From: Verrucomicrobiota bacterium
GTDB taxonomy: Bacteria; Verrucomicrobiota; Verrucomicrobiia; Limisphaerales; UBA8199
DNA length: 64,000 nt
Assembly: GCA_003176045.1 (NCBI GenBank)
Contig: PSRM01000343.1
Span: 1 to 64,000, forward strand
Reading direction: 5' to 3'
Position numbers and translations under genes: made by a program. Shown here piece after piece: positions 8,904-17,503 of this stretch. The notes under the pieces are model-generated. The model saw nothing but the letters and a program-made list of their open reading frames with translations, made no database searches and had not been told where the DNA came from. Each line of letters starts with the position of its first letter. The stretch's first letter is position 1.

Positions 8904-9244
8904 TCGTAGAGCGCCAGCATGTCCGAAGCTGCGTCTCGGATCGCGATGATACGAGGAAGCGAGGGATGGTCGCCAGGATGCTGCGAAGCGGCCGTTTGTG
9001 CCTCAGCCGCCGACGAAGAAATCAGGTCCAGAGTTTCCCGCCAAATTTCCGCGGCTCGCGCCATCTCTCGCTCCGTTTTTACGGAAAGGACTGCAAAACG
9101 GTAGAGGGAAAGCAGAAAGTTTTCAATTTCCGTCAATTCCAGATCGAACTGCTCCTCATTTGCACGCCCGAGTTGTTCGAGCGCTTTTTCATTCGCACTT
9201 CGTAACTCTGATAACTCTAAGGTCAACGTCACGAAATAAACCAT
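8900..9244 (-). CDS. Small helical hypothetical protein, first gene of an overlapping pair
   Basis: A 114-residue protein starting MVYFVTLTLELSELR. It is rich in Glu, Leu and Ala and is predicted to be mostly alpha-helical, with long heptad-like stretches ('LELTEIENFLLSLYRFAV', 'AAEIWRETLDLI'). The frame extends upstream to a GTG at 9277, but the ATG at 9244 is the better start. It overlaps the downstream 76-aa gene by four bases. The pair is flanked by the GGTTCAG repeat on one side and the TRAP permease gene on the other. Function unknown. Confidence 0.6.
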   Translation of the reverse strand: MVYFVTLTLELSELRSANEKALEQLGRANEEQFDLELTEIENFLLSLYRFAVLSVKTEREMARAAEIWRETLDLISSSAAEAQTAASQHPGDHPSLPRIIAIRDAASDMLALYE

Positions 9245-9335
9245 TGCAGTCACCCGCGAGCCTGTCAAGTTGATCACTTGCGGGGACTTGCGGGCAACCT
9301 TTTACCAATTGTGCTGCGTCAAGAATCATGGCTAT

Positions 9336-11264
9336 TTAATTAGCGGCCATGGTTGGCAACCACGTCGTCAGCCAAGGGATGTACGTGATCAGCAGCACGC
9401 CCCCCAAGAGAATCGCCAGCATTGGGAGCACGGCGCGGGTGACTTCGGTCATTGGTTTGTTGAAGCGGTAGGAGGAAAGGAACAGGTTCATGCCCACGGG
9501 CGGCGTTAGAAAACCCAGTTCGAGGTTGGCCAGGAAAATGATACCGAGATGGACGGGGTTGACGCCGAAGGCTGCGCCGAGCGGGACGATCAAGGGCACA
9601 ACCACGATGATGGCCGAAAAAATGTCCATAAGGCAGCCGACCACGAGGAGGAACAAGTTCAGCGCCAAAAGAAAAACCCAGCGGCTGTGAATGGAGCCTT
9701 GAGCGAGCGCTGCCAATTTATCGGGAACCTCAGCGTAAACGAAGTAGCCTGTGAGCCCCAGGGCAACGCCCAGGATCAGCAGCACGCCTCCGACAAGTAA
9801 GGCGCACTCGGTCATGACTCGGGGCAGATCTTTGAGGATCCGCAGGTCCCGGTAGATGAACACTTCGACAACAAATGCATAGAAGGCGGTGATGGCAGCC
9901 GCTTCGAGTGTTGTGGCAAACCCGCCAAAGAGCGCGACCAGCGCAACAACCGGCAGGAGCAATTCCCATTTGGCTGCCCAAATCGCTATGCCCGCTTCGC
10001 GCCAGGTGAAACTCGGGACAGTCATCTCGCCTGTGCCCTCCGAAGACGATCCTGGTTGGCGGGGCAGGCGGGACGCCTGCCCTACTTTTGGCCCCTGCCA
10101 TATCCCAAGCACTGCCGTCAGAACTACGAGCAAAACGCCAGGCAAAATTCCCCCGACGAACATTTTCTGAATCTGTACGTTGGCAATGATTCCATAAAGA
10201 ATGAGCGGCAAACATGGCGGAAAGAGCAGGCCAAGCGATCCAGCGCCGGTGATCAGGCCAAGCGCCGCGCGCTCGGAATATCGTGACGCGACCAGCACCG
10301 GCATGAGGAGCCCGCCCAAGGCGAGGATTGTCACACCGGACGCGCCGGTGAACGAGGTAAAGAAGGCGCAAGCCAGCGCGGTGGCAATGGCCGGGCCGCC
10401 CGGCAGATGGCCGACCAGGGCCTGGCACACACGCACCAGGCGCTTGGACGCGCCTCCTTCTGCCAGTAAGTAACCGGCTAGAGTAAATAAAGGGATGGTC
10501 GGCAAGGTCGGGTTCACGACAAGGTCGTAGTGGTCTATTGGCAGCACGGTCAAAGGTTGAGATTTGCCCCAGAAAAAAATGACGGCTGCGCCCCCCAGCG
10601 CAGCGAAAACTGGCGCGCCCAGAATCGTGGCTAGCAGCAGAAGCGCAATCCCGGGCAATACCAGTTTTGCAGGGGCAGTCGGCAAGCAAATGCCTGCGCA
10701 GACAATTGCAGCCGCCAACAACGCCGCGCCGCCCCGCCAGCCCCTGCGAGAGGACGAATGCCAAATCAAGCGCAGCGCAATCAAACCGAAGCCGAGCGGC
10801 ATGAAGGCCACGACCATCCAGACCCGCAACCCATACGCGATTTGATCGCCGCCCGTCTTTTCATCCAGCATGAACCGCCAGGAAGCAAGGCAAAGGACGA
10901 CAGAAATCGCGGCGGCGAATCCGCAACTCACAAGGCTTGCGGACGCTTTGGCGCGGCCTTTTAACGCCGAGCTGAGAGTTGAGAGCGAGAGCAGCCGCTG
11001 ATCCCGGGCCGCGATGGCGCCGCCGATCATCCCTAAAATCAGGCAGCAGTGCTGGACGAGAGAGGCGGCAGCCGCAATGCCCGTTTTAAAAAGCGTTCGA
11101 AGCAGCGCTTCGATCAGCGGCAGCAGCACCATCGCCGCGAGGCAAAACACCACCAGGAGGTTCTCGAGTTGCGCGCACCGGGCGCGCCAGCCGCTTGCAG
11201 GAGCTGCGGCAGCAGGTGTTTGACCGGAACCCGAGGCAAGTTCCATTGCAGGGATTTGTTCCAT
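9336..11264 (-). CDS. dctM: TRAP transporter fused DctQ-DctM permease
   Basis: A 642-residue membrane protein combining both TRAP membrane subunits. Residues about 30-165 form a DctQ-like four-helix unit ('GMIGGAIAARDQRLLSL' is the usual DctQ loop). From about 180 the DctM unit follows, with hallmark segments 'PLFTLAGYLLAEGG', 'TALACAFFTSFTGASGVT', 'LLFPPCLPLILYGI' and 'LANLELGFLTPPVGMNLF'. It would import a small organic acid using an ion gradient together with a periplasmic DctP/TAXI binding protein. None is encoded in this window, so the substrate is unknown. Residues about 391-405, in a loop between helices, are encoded by an inserted palindromic element (10050-10090). Fused forms are known in the family. 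Confidence 0.88.
   Translation of the reverse strand: MEQIPAMELASGSGQTPAAAAPASGWRARCAQLENLLVVFCLAAMVLLPLIEALLRTLFKTGIAAAASLVQHCCLILGMIGGAIAARDQRLLSLSTLSSALKGRAKASASLVSCGFAAAISVVLCLASWRFMLDEKTGGDQIAYGLRVWMVVAFMPLGFGLIALRLIWHSSSRRGWRGGAALLAAAIVCAGICLPTAPAKLVLPGIALLLLATILGAPVFAALGGAAVIFFWGKSQPLTVLPIDHYDLVVNPTLPTIPLFTLAGYLLAEGGASKRLVRVCQALVGHLPGGPAIATALACAFFTSFTGASGVTILALGGLLMPVLVASRYSERAALGLITGAGSLGLLFPPCLPLILYGIIANVQIQKMFVGGILPGVLLVVLTAVLGIWQGPKVGQASRLPRQPGSSSEGTGEMTVPSFTWREAGIAIWAAKWELLLPVVALVALFGGFATTLEAAAITAFYAFVVEVFIYRDLRILKDLPRVMTECALLVGGVLLILGVALGLTGYFVYAEVPDKLAALAQGSIHSRWVFLLALNLFLLVVGCLMDIFSAIIVVVPLIVPLGAAFGVNPVHLGIIFLANLELGFLTPPVGMNLFLSSYRFNKPMTEVTRAVLPMLAILLGGVLLITYIPWLTTWLPTMAAN
10050..10090. 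repeat. Palindromic element inside the TRAP permease gene
   Basis: The core GGCAGGCGGGACGCCTGCC (10063-10082 region) is a near-perfect hairpin. It is translated in frame as 'VGQASRLPRQP' within a hydrophilic loop of the permease and has no counterpart in the hydrophobic family core. Confidence 0.75.
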
Positions 11265-11311
11265 GTGCAGTGCCTAAACCTCAAACCAACCAATCAGGTC
11301 TCAGCCCGAAT

Positions 11312-11352
11312 GGGTTAATTGAGTTAATTAAGTTAACTAAGTTAATTAAGGT
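11312..11352. repeat. GTTAATTAA tandem tract upstream of the GbsR gene
   Basis: An AT-rich tract of 8-9 bp units (GAGTTAATTAAGTTAACTAA) in the divergent TRAP/GbsR intergenic region. It may double as a regulator-binding region because of its palindromic GTTAAC/TTAATTAA content. Confidence 0.65.
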
Positions 11353-11467
11353 AAATGACGGTAGCGAAATGTTTGCACAAAGGCTATGAATCTCGATTAG
11401 ACCGTTAATCGCCCTTGACTATCCTCGCTAATAATGCAAATTCTGAACAGACTGAAATTTAAGAAAT

Positions 11468-11998
11468 ATGAAACTAACCCCGGTCCAACAAAAGTTTGTC
11501 CTGCACTGGGGCGAGATGGGGACGCGCTGGGGCATAAACCGCACCGTGGCCCAAATCCACGCCCTGCTCTACGTCTCACCTACACCGTTGAACGCCGAGG
11601 ACATAGCCGAGACTCTCAGCGTGGCCCGCTCCAATGTCAGCACCAGCCTGCGCGAACTCCAAAGCTGGCGCATAGTAAAGTTGGTCCATGTGCTTGGCGA
11701 CAAGCGCGACCACTTTGAAACAATGAAAAATGTTTGGGAAATGTTCCGGATCGTCCTGGACGAGCGCAAGCGCCGCGAAATTGATCCGACTATCGCCATT
11801 CTGGAAGAGTGCGTTGCAGAATCCGCCAAAGACAGAGAAGCGGACAAAAACACCGAAGAGCGCCTGCGCGAACTCCATCGGTTCTTTCAAACTACCACCG
11901 CCTGGTACTCGAATGTCGCCAAGCTGCCCGCATCGGCCCTCATAAAATTCCTGAGCGCCGGAGATAAGCTGCTCAAGGCCATCGGTGTAACTTCCTAG
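11468..11998 (+). CDS. GbsR/MarR-family transcriptional regulator
   Basis: A 176-residue DNA-binding protein. The N-terminal 'LTPVQQKFVLHWGEMGTRWG' followed by 'AQIHALLYVSPTPLNAEDIA' matches the GbsR branch of the MarR superfamily. The winged helix-turn-helix occupies about residues 40-90 ('AETLSVARSNVSTSLREL' is the recognition region). The C-terminal half is a long helical dimerisation part with many charged residues. Such proteins usually repress transport or osmoprotectant genes. It is divergent from the fused TRAP permease with only a 203-bp gap that carries a palindromic AT-rich tract, so it may regulate that transporter. This last point is inference. Confidence 0.85.
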   Translation: MKLTPVQQKFVLHWGEMGTRWGINRTVAQIHALLYVSPTPLNAEDIAETLSVARSNVSTSLRELQSWRIVKLVHVLGDKRDHFETMKNVWEMFRIVLDERKRREIDPTIAILEECVAESAKDREADKNTEERLRELHRFFQTTTAWYSNVAKLPASALIKFLSAGDKLLKAIGVTS

Positions 11999-12021
11999 CC
12001 GGGCGCTTTCACGCCCCCTGG

Positions 12022-12095
12022 GGGCACCGGGTGAGGGCCCCCGGCCTACAGGATCAACGGTTCATAGTTGTAGGCCGCGTGCCCTCACGCGGCGC
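12022..12095. repeat. R2 palindromic repeat, copy 1
   Basis: The arms are ACCGGGTGAGGGC...CGGCCTACAGG and TTGTAGGCCGCGTGCCCTCA, separated by about 20 bases. It is related to copies at 54973-55043 (same orientation) and 59245-59317 (inverted). It lies just 3' of the GbsR gene. Confidence 0.9.
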
Positions 12096-12158
12096 TATCG
12101 CTAACTTCTGCAAGCAAGCACCAGCCAACTCAATGGGTCGTGAAATCTCCGGCGCTCG

Positions 12159-12488
12159 TCACGGATCGCTCCGGCGGACGATGCAACGTCCCACGTAGAT
12201 CAAGCCCAACCCGCCTCCCAGACAAACTCCCTCAAGGAACCGCCATTGCATCCCCTCCCAGGTGTCCCGCTGAACAAACCGCTCGGCGCGCGATCGGTCG
12301 GTGTAATTACGGCCACTATACTGTGTGAAATAACTCGCGAAAACAAATGTCACCCCAAGGACAAATGCTGGCAGCAGGACGATCGAGGCAAACTTCGCCC
12401 AGCGCAGCCAGAGCGGGTCTCTGGCTCCATCTGGATTCAATGGCGGATCGTCAATGGCTTTCTCGTCGGCCTCGAGGAGTGCTTCCAT
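12159..12488 (-). CDS. Hypothetical membrane protein
   Basis: A protein of 109 residues from the ATG at 12488; a TTG start at 12536 would give 125. An acidic N-terminal region (MEALLEADEKAIDDPPL) precedes two hydrophobic helices, 'FASIVLLPAFVLGVTFVFA' and 'FLEGVCLGGGLGLIYVG'. The segment between them is polar and basic. The arrangement suggests a small inner-membrane protein with both ends in the cytoplasm. No family was recognised. It is convergent with the GbsR gene and followed upstream by the serpin remnant. Confidence 0.55.
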   Translation of the reverse strand: MEALLEADEKAIDDPPLNPDGARDPLWLRWAKFASIVLLPAFVLGVTFVFASYFTQYSGRNYTDRSRAERFVQRDTWEGMQWRFLEGVCLGGGLGLIYVGRCIVRRSDP

Positions 12489-12596
12489 CAATGGATTTGA
12501 ATCTTCGTCTTGCAGTTGCACGACTGGAAGCTGCAAGAATGATGCCCAAATCGAGCAAAATCGGGCGTCCCTGGCCCTTTTGCCTCGTTGCCTCGC

Positions 12597-12680
12597 CTAC
12601 AAGGCGGGATTGGACAAGCGACCCAAAAACAGGATGGTGCCTGAGCGGATGTCGCGGATCAGAAAAACGAAGGGGTACTT
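12597..12680 (-). pseudogene. Serpin C-terminal remnant
   Basis: Read on the minus strand, this fragment gives KYPFVFLIRDIRSGTILFLG then RLSNPAL and a stop. This closely matches the last 25 residues of the intact serpin at 18365-19570 (PFVFLIRDSRSGGILFLGRF). The upstream sequence soon meets a stop, so only the final two strands remain. The flanking CCTCGTTGCCTCG is also shared with the 3' flank of the intact gene. It is either a degraded paralogue or a copied fragment. Confidence 0.75.
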
Positions 12681-12889
12681 CCTGATTGAAGTTGCTCCAC
12701 TTTGGCTTTTTGCCCGGACCATCTAAAGCGTCAGAGGACTAGAGGACTGGCGCACTCCAAGAGGCTTCGCGCGGCAGGACGCGGGTGGAAAGTCGCGAAG
12801 CGTCTTGGGGCGGCCGCATCATCCATAGTGCTTCCCATTCTCAGGAGCGGACTCCAAACGCTTCGAGCTTAAGATTACCGCTGATCGAA

Positions 12890-12940
12890 TTCGGCTTCGG
12901 CCCTCGGATTTCGGTCTTCGGATTGCGGCCTTCGGAATTT
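12890..12940. repeat. TTCGGAT-type tandem tract
   Basis: Degenerate units such as CTTCGGCCCTCGGATTTCGG. A similar tract is at 2600-2636. Confidence 0.7.
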
Positions 12941-13113
12941 GGGCATTCCACCCCATCCCCCTAAAGAGGGATAGGCTTGCGAGCAGGGTTTGGGTTAGAC
13001 TACTTTTATAGCCTGGAAGAGCCTCACTATGTGGCGTCCAATTGTTGTTCGAAAATTGCGGCCGCTATCCCCCGCGTCCGAAGTGGCCATAAACCCCTAC
13101 CTTGTACACGTCT

Positions 13114-16100
13114 ATGTCTAACACTTATGCGACAACCAACACCTCGCATTTACCCCGCCCCAGAGCAACTTACTGCCCAATTGCCCTTTCAAGAAGAAGT
13201 TTGAGGATTGGGGTTCCCGCTCGGGCTCGCTGTGCTGCCTTTTGCCGCAGCTTACACTCTTTGTTGTCTTCGACTTATTTGGGGCGAAGCTCCGGGCGGA
13301 TCTGCGCGGCTCTATTTACCGGTGTATTGCTACTGACCGGCGCTGCCACACAGGCGGCGGACCCAACTCTTCAGCTATACTTCCCCTTCACCAACTCGCC
13401 GGGCAGCACCACTATGCCCAGCGACACGAGCGTCAGCGGCACCCTGAACGCGACTCTGACAATGTTTAACCCTGCGGGGACGACGGCCGTGGATTTGCAT
13501 GGCGCAATCGGGTCGGGAGTGAATGGTGCGGCAACCGGGATTCGAGCCATGGATTTCACGCCGGATCTGACTCCCACCCAGACCAACCAGCCGGCGAACA
13601 GCAACCCCAACACCCTCAACAGCGCTGGAAATGCAGTCGTCGCCTTCGACGGCAATGATGCCACCCTTGCAACCCTCAATGGCGGCATCCTCACCAACTT
13701 TGTGGCCACAGTTTGGTTCAAACTAAACGCTACGATGCTCAATGGCGCGACTGTCGGCCCGCGAATTTGGATTTTGAACGCTGGGACCGCCGGGGTTGAC
13801 TCAGGCGGGTCAGCCAACACCTTGGGTTTGAAATTCCAGCAGAACAATCAGCTCGCATTCCAAATGGGAACGGACAATCCCACATTCCTGGGGACCAGCC
13901 CGTCGGGTATTTTCCCAGGCGCCAAATGGCTCTTTTTTGCCATCGTTTATGATGGCACGAACGTCTCGATGTATTACGGCTCGGATAGTGCGGTATCGCA
14001 GTTGATTGGTTCGGCGACCACGGCCGGCCGGACGATTAATCTTGGCTCCGCTGCCTGTCTGGCGATCGGAAACCGGCACAATGCCACTGCCAACGCCCGA
14101 GGGTTGGACGGTTGGGTCAATGACTTTCGTTTTTATAGCGGGGGCGTCCCGGCGAACGCGCTCACCTTTGTAGAAAACATTCGCAAGTCCATCGCGCCGA
14201 AGATACCGACGATCACCGGCATCTACCCGGATGGCACAGCGCTCCTGCAGGGCACCAATACCCTCAGCTTCACAGCCAGCTCGTCCAGCGGGCTCAACCT
14301 CACCAACATCCATGTGGTCTTGAATGGGCTGGATGTTTCCTCGAGTTGCACTTTTGTGACTAACGGGACGGCGGGCACCTCGACGAACGTAAGTGGCAGC
14401 TACGCCGGCCTCCCCCAGCAGACCATCAGCACGGCGGTGATGAGCGCGACAGACAGCCTCGGCCTGGTTGGTTCAGCCTCTGTCACATTCGACACTTTCG
14501 CCACCAATAACTTCATCTTCGAAGCTGAGGAATTCGACTATGGCAGCGGGCAGTTCATTGATAATCCGTCTTACACGGACGGCTTTACAATGAACGAAGC
14601 CACGAGCTACTTCGGTTTGGACAGCGTGGAGGCAGTGGACACGCATAAGGGCGCTTCGACGGGCGGCAACGCTACAGATTATCGCTACGACGACGGAACC
14701 GGCACCAGGCCCCAGACTCCAGCCACTGTGGGCGAGAAGCCGTGGTTCAAATTTAACAATCTCGTGGACACCAACGGCACAGCCATCGTCGGTCACATGA
14801 TCGCCAACTGGTCGAGCGCCGAATGGCAGAACTACACCAAAACTTTTCCATCGGGTCAGTACAATGTCTATGCCCGGGCATCCACGGCCAGCGGCTCCAC
14901 GATTACGTTTGACCAGGTCACCTCCGGCAGAGGCACTACCAGCCAAACAACAACCAATCTTGGCAGCTTCACCTTCTCCGGAACCTCACTGGCCAACTTC
15001 CAATGGGTCCCGCTGCGCGACAGCTTTGGCCAGGTCGCCATTGTGAACCTGGCCGGAGTCAACACGGTGCGCGCCACGACGGGCGGCGGAGCGGATGCGG
15101 ACTTTTTCATGCTCGTGCCGGCCAATTTGAACGTGCCTTTCCTCTCGGGCGTGTATCCCAATGGAAGGGTCCTTTTCCAATCCACGAACCGGCTTGTGTT
15201 CACTGTCAGTTCGCAGGTTGCCAATATTAATACCGCCAACATCCATCTCTCACTTAATGGCACGGATGTTTCCTCCAACCTGGTATTCACAGGCGGCCCC
15301 TCAACCTGGAACGTTAGCTTCACCGGGCTGCGAGTCAGCCAAACTTATGCCGCAGTCATTACTGTGACCGATAACAATGGTGGCGTGGGCGGGGGATCGT
15401 TCACCTTTGATACCTGGAACCCACTCTACCAGCTCGAAGCGGAGGATTTTGATTTTGAGCCGGGCCAAAGCCCAATCCCCAACGGCACTGGCAATCGTTT
15501 CATTGATAACCCGGTGCCGACCAAGCCCGGCGTTCCCGCAGCCAATAGTTACGAGGGCCAGGTCGGCACTCAGGGTGTTGATGAGAGCGGCATCACAGCA
15601 GGGCAGAGTTCGGCCAACTACCGCCCCACCGATCAGGTGGCCACTTCGCGCGTGACTGACGCTTCCCGGCAGCAGTTTCTGGATGCCGGCGCCTTCGATT
15701 ATAACGTGGGCTTTCTCGGACCCGGCTTCTGGCAGGATTACACGCGCACCTGGCCAAGCGGGACGTATAACGTCATCGCGCGCCTAGCCTCCGGCGCCAA
15801 TCTCGGCACACTGCATGCCTCGTGGTCCAAAGTCATCTACGGCGCCGGCACCGCCAGCCAAATTGCGCGGCATATCGGCACCTTCTCGATCCCCTCTAGC
15901 GGTGGTTACTCGTCTTACCTCTATTCGCCGCTGATAGACAGGTTTGGCAATTATGAGCAACTCACCCTTAGCGGGGCCGTTGAAACCTACCGCGTCACTG
16001 AATTGACTCTCGACCAGTCCGATCAAGCAGCCGTAGGCACCTTCGGCCTGAACGCCAACTTCTATATGCTGACCGCGCCGCGTACCGATGTGCCGCGCGT

Positions 16101-17232
16101 GGACAGTGTCTATCCCGACGGCAGTGTGCTGATGCAGCGAACCAACAGATTTTCATTTGTCGCAAGCAGCCCCACGTATGGTATAAACACATCTAACATT
16201 CAGGTCGTTTTGAATGGCGTCAACATCTCCTCAAGCCTGGTCTTCAGCGGCTCGTCGCCAAGCTGGAATGTTTCGTATGCCGGCCTTCAACCTTCCACGG
16301 CCTACACCGCGGTGATCACGGTCACTGACAACACCAACCAGGTCCACACCACGACGGTGAACTTTGATACCTTCGACCCGAACGCGTTTACCTGGGAGGC
16401 TGAGGATTGGGACTTTGATCCTAGCCTCAGTCAGATTCCGAACGGCAGCGGCCTTCGCTACATTGATAATCCAGCGCCAACTTCCTCGGCCGCTACCAAC
16501 AGCTATTTTAACCAAATCAGCGATTTAGGGATTGATATCGCTTCGGTCTTTGGTAACGCACATCCTGGAACTTACGTTTATCGCCCCTCTGATAACGTGG
16601 CGACCGAAGTCACTCTCGACGCGGCCCGGCAGAAATATCTCAATGCTCAGCTCAACACCCCGGATCCGAATATCCACGATTACTCGGTTTACTTCTGGAC
16701 CAATACGGGCTGGATAAACTGGACCCGGACATTCCCCACCGGCAGTTATTTTATCTATGGCCGGCTGGCGGGGGGCAACGGCCCCTTCAACCTCCAATGC
16801 TCCCAGGTGACAAGCGGTTTTGGCACCATGTCACAGACGACCTCTTATCTGGGCACGTTCCGAGGCACTGGCACGAGCTTCGCCACCTATCAATGGGTGC
16901 CCATGATCAATACCAACAACAGCCAGCCAGTGGCGATCAGCTTCTCCGGGCTCACCACCTTGCAGATGACCGCTGACGGCAATGAGGACGCGAACTTCTT
17001 CCTGCTGGTGCCGAATATTTTACCGGTTTCCATTTCGGCCTCCATCAGCGGACCCAATATCCTGCTATCGTTCCCGACTCAAAATGGCTTCACCTATTCG
17101 GTCTATTTCAAGAACAACATCACCGATGCCACCTGGAACTTCCTGACGAGTGTCCCGGGTGACGGCACCGTGAAGACCGTGTCTGACGCAAGCAACCTCA
17201 CTAAACGGTTTTATCGCCTGAGCATCCAGTGA
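13114..17232 (+). CDS. Giant secreted protein with LamG and three Ig-CBM modules
   Basis: About 1372 residues from the ATG at 13114 (a TTG four codons earlier is possible). An unusually long basic N-terminus precedes the export helix 'ICAALFTGVLLLTGAATQA'. Residues about 85-360 form a LamG/concanavalin-like domain ('VATVWFKLNATMLNGATVG', 'WLFFAIVYDGTNVSMYYG'). Three modules of about 310 residues follow. Each has an Ig-like part opening with 'YPDG' or 'YPNG' (about 367, 677, 997), then a carbohydrate-binding-type jelly roll opening 'EAEEFDYGSG', 'EAEDFDFEPG' or 'EAEDWDFDPS' (about 469, 774, 1094). The tail ends 'KRFYRLSIQ'. It is probably a cell-surface or extracellular glycan-binding protein, and paralogous to the 4940 protein. 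No catalytic residues were identified. Confidence 0.8.
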   Translation: MSNTYATTNTSHLPRPRATYCPIALSRRSLRIGVPARARCAAFCRSLHSLLSSTYLGRSSGRICAALFTGVLLLTGAATQAADPTLQLYFPFTNSPGSTTMPSDTSVSGTLNATLTMFNPAGTTAVDLHGAIGSGVNGAATGIRAMDFTPDLTPTQTNQPANSNPNTLNSAGNAVVAFDGNDATLATLNGGILTNFVATVWFKLNATMLNGATVGPRIWILNAGTAGVDSGGSANTLGLKFQQNNQLAFQMGTDNPTFLGTSPSGIFPGAKWLFFAIVYDGTNVSMYYGSDSAVSQLIGSATTAGRTINLGSAACLAIGNRHNATANARGLDGWVNDFRFYSGGVPANALTFVENIRKSIAPKIPTITGIYPDGTALLQGTNTLSFTASSSSGLNLTNIHVVLNGLDVSSSCTFVTNGTAGTSTNVSGSYAGLPQQTISTAVMSATDSLGLVGSASVTFDTFATNNFIFEAEEFDYGSGQFIDNPSYTDGFTMNEATSYFGLDSVEAVDTHKGASTGGNATDYRYDDGTGTRPQTPATVGEKPWFKFNNLVDTNGTAIVGHMIANWSSAEWQNYTKTFPSGQYNVYARASTASGSTITFDQVTSGRGTTSQTTTNLGSFTFSGTSLANFQWVPLRDSFGQVAIVNLAGVNTVRATTGGGADADFFMLVPANLNVPFLSGVYPNGRVLFQSTNRLVFTVSSQVANINTANIHLSLNGTDVSSNLVFTGGPSTWNVSFTGLRVSQTYAAVITVTDNNGGVGGGSFTFDTWNPLYQLEAEDFDFEPGQSPIPNGTGNRFIDNPVPTKPGVPAANSYEGQVGTQGVDESGITAGQSSANYRPTDQVATSRVTDASRQQFLDAGAFDYNVGFLGPGFWQDYTRTWPSGTYNVIARLASGANLGTLHASWSKVIYGAGTASQIARHIGTFSIPSSGGYSSYLYSPLIDRFGNYEQLTLSGAVETYRVTELTLDQSDQAAVGTFGLNANFYMLTAPRTDVPRVDSVYPDGSVLMQRTNRFSFVASSPTYGINTSNIQVVLNGVNISSSLVFSGSSPSWNVSYAGLQPSTAYTAVITVTDNTNQVHTTTVNFDTFDPNAFTWEAEDWDFDPSLSQIPNGSGLRYIDNPAPTSSAATNSYFNQISDLGIDIASVFGNAHPGTYVYRPSDNVATEVTLDAARQKYLNAQLNTPDPNIHDYSVYFWTNTGWINWTRTFPTGSYFIYGRLAGGNGPFNLQCSQVTSGFGTMSQTTSYLGTFRGTGTSFATYQWVPMINTNNSQPVAISFSGLTTLQMTADGNEDANFFLLVPNILPVSISASISGPNILLSFPTQNGFTYSVYFKNNITDATWNFLTSVPGDGTVKTVSDASNLTKRFYRLSIQ

Positions 17233-17392
17233 TTATGGCGGAAACCGGAGAGAATCCGCCGTGGCTTGCAGCAGGCTGGCCCGGTTAAGCAAGGCCAACT
17301 ATGACCGGCGAGGGAGCAGAAAGGTGTCTGGTAGCCAGTGGATGGCCCGGCGCGTGCGGATCTAGAGGGGACCGCCGCGCCGGGCTAATGCC

Positions 17393-17503
17393 GGAGCGCG
17401 GACATTCCTGTCCGCAGCAACGCCCGAACGCTTCACCGTTTGGAACTGTTCCCACGCGCCCATCCCGCTCGAACTTGCTGCGGACAAGAATGTCCGCGCT
17501 CCG
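17393..17503. repeat. GCGCGGACA/TGTCCGCGC palindromic repeat supplying a start codon
   Basis: The left arm is GGAGCGCGGACATTCCTGTC and the right arm GACAAGAATGTCCGCGCTCC. The ATG of the pseudopilin gene (17490) lies within the right arm. Related elements occur at 45418-45525, 53931-54015 and 62880-62906. Confidence 0.85.

Larger units (their letters stand above)
12489..13113. other. Intergenic stretch: serpin remnant and repeats
   Basis: No intact gene was found in these 625 bases. Recognisable content is a serpin 3'-end remnant (12597-12680), a partial element near 12733-12800 with GCGCACTCCAAGAGGCTTCG, and a tandem TTCGGAT tract (12890-12940). Confidence 0.6.

Noticed and set aside
9730-10764. 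344-residue minus-strand frame inside the TRAP permease gene
   Set aside because: It lies in another frame of a clear 642-residue permease and is Cys/Arg/His rich, typical of a shadow frame in GC-rich DNA.
17301-17489. N-terminal extension of the pseudopilin frame
   Set aside because: It is a translation of the upstream palindrome and would place 70 residues before the prepilin cleavage site, far longer than prepilin leaders.
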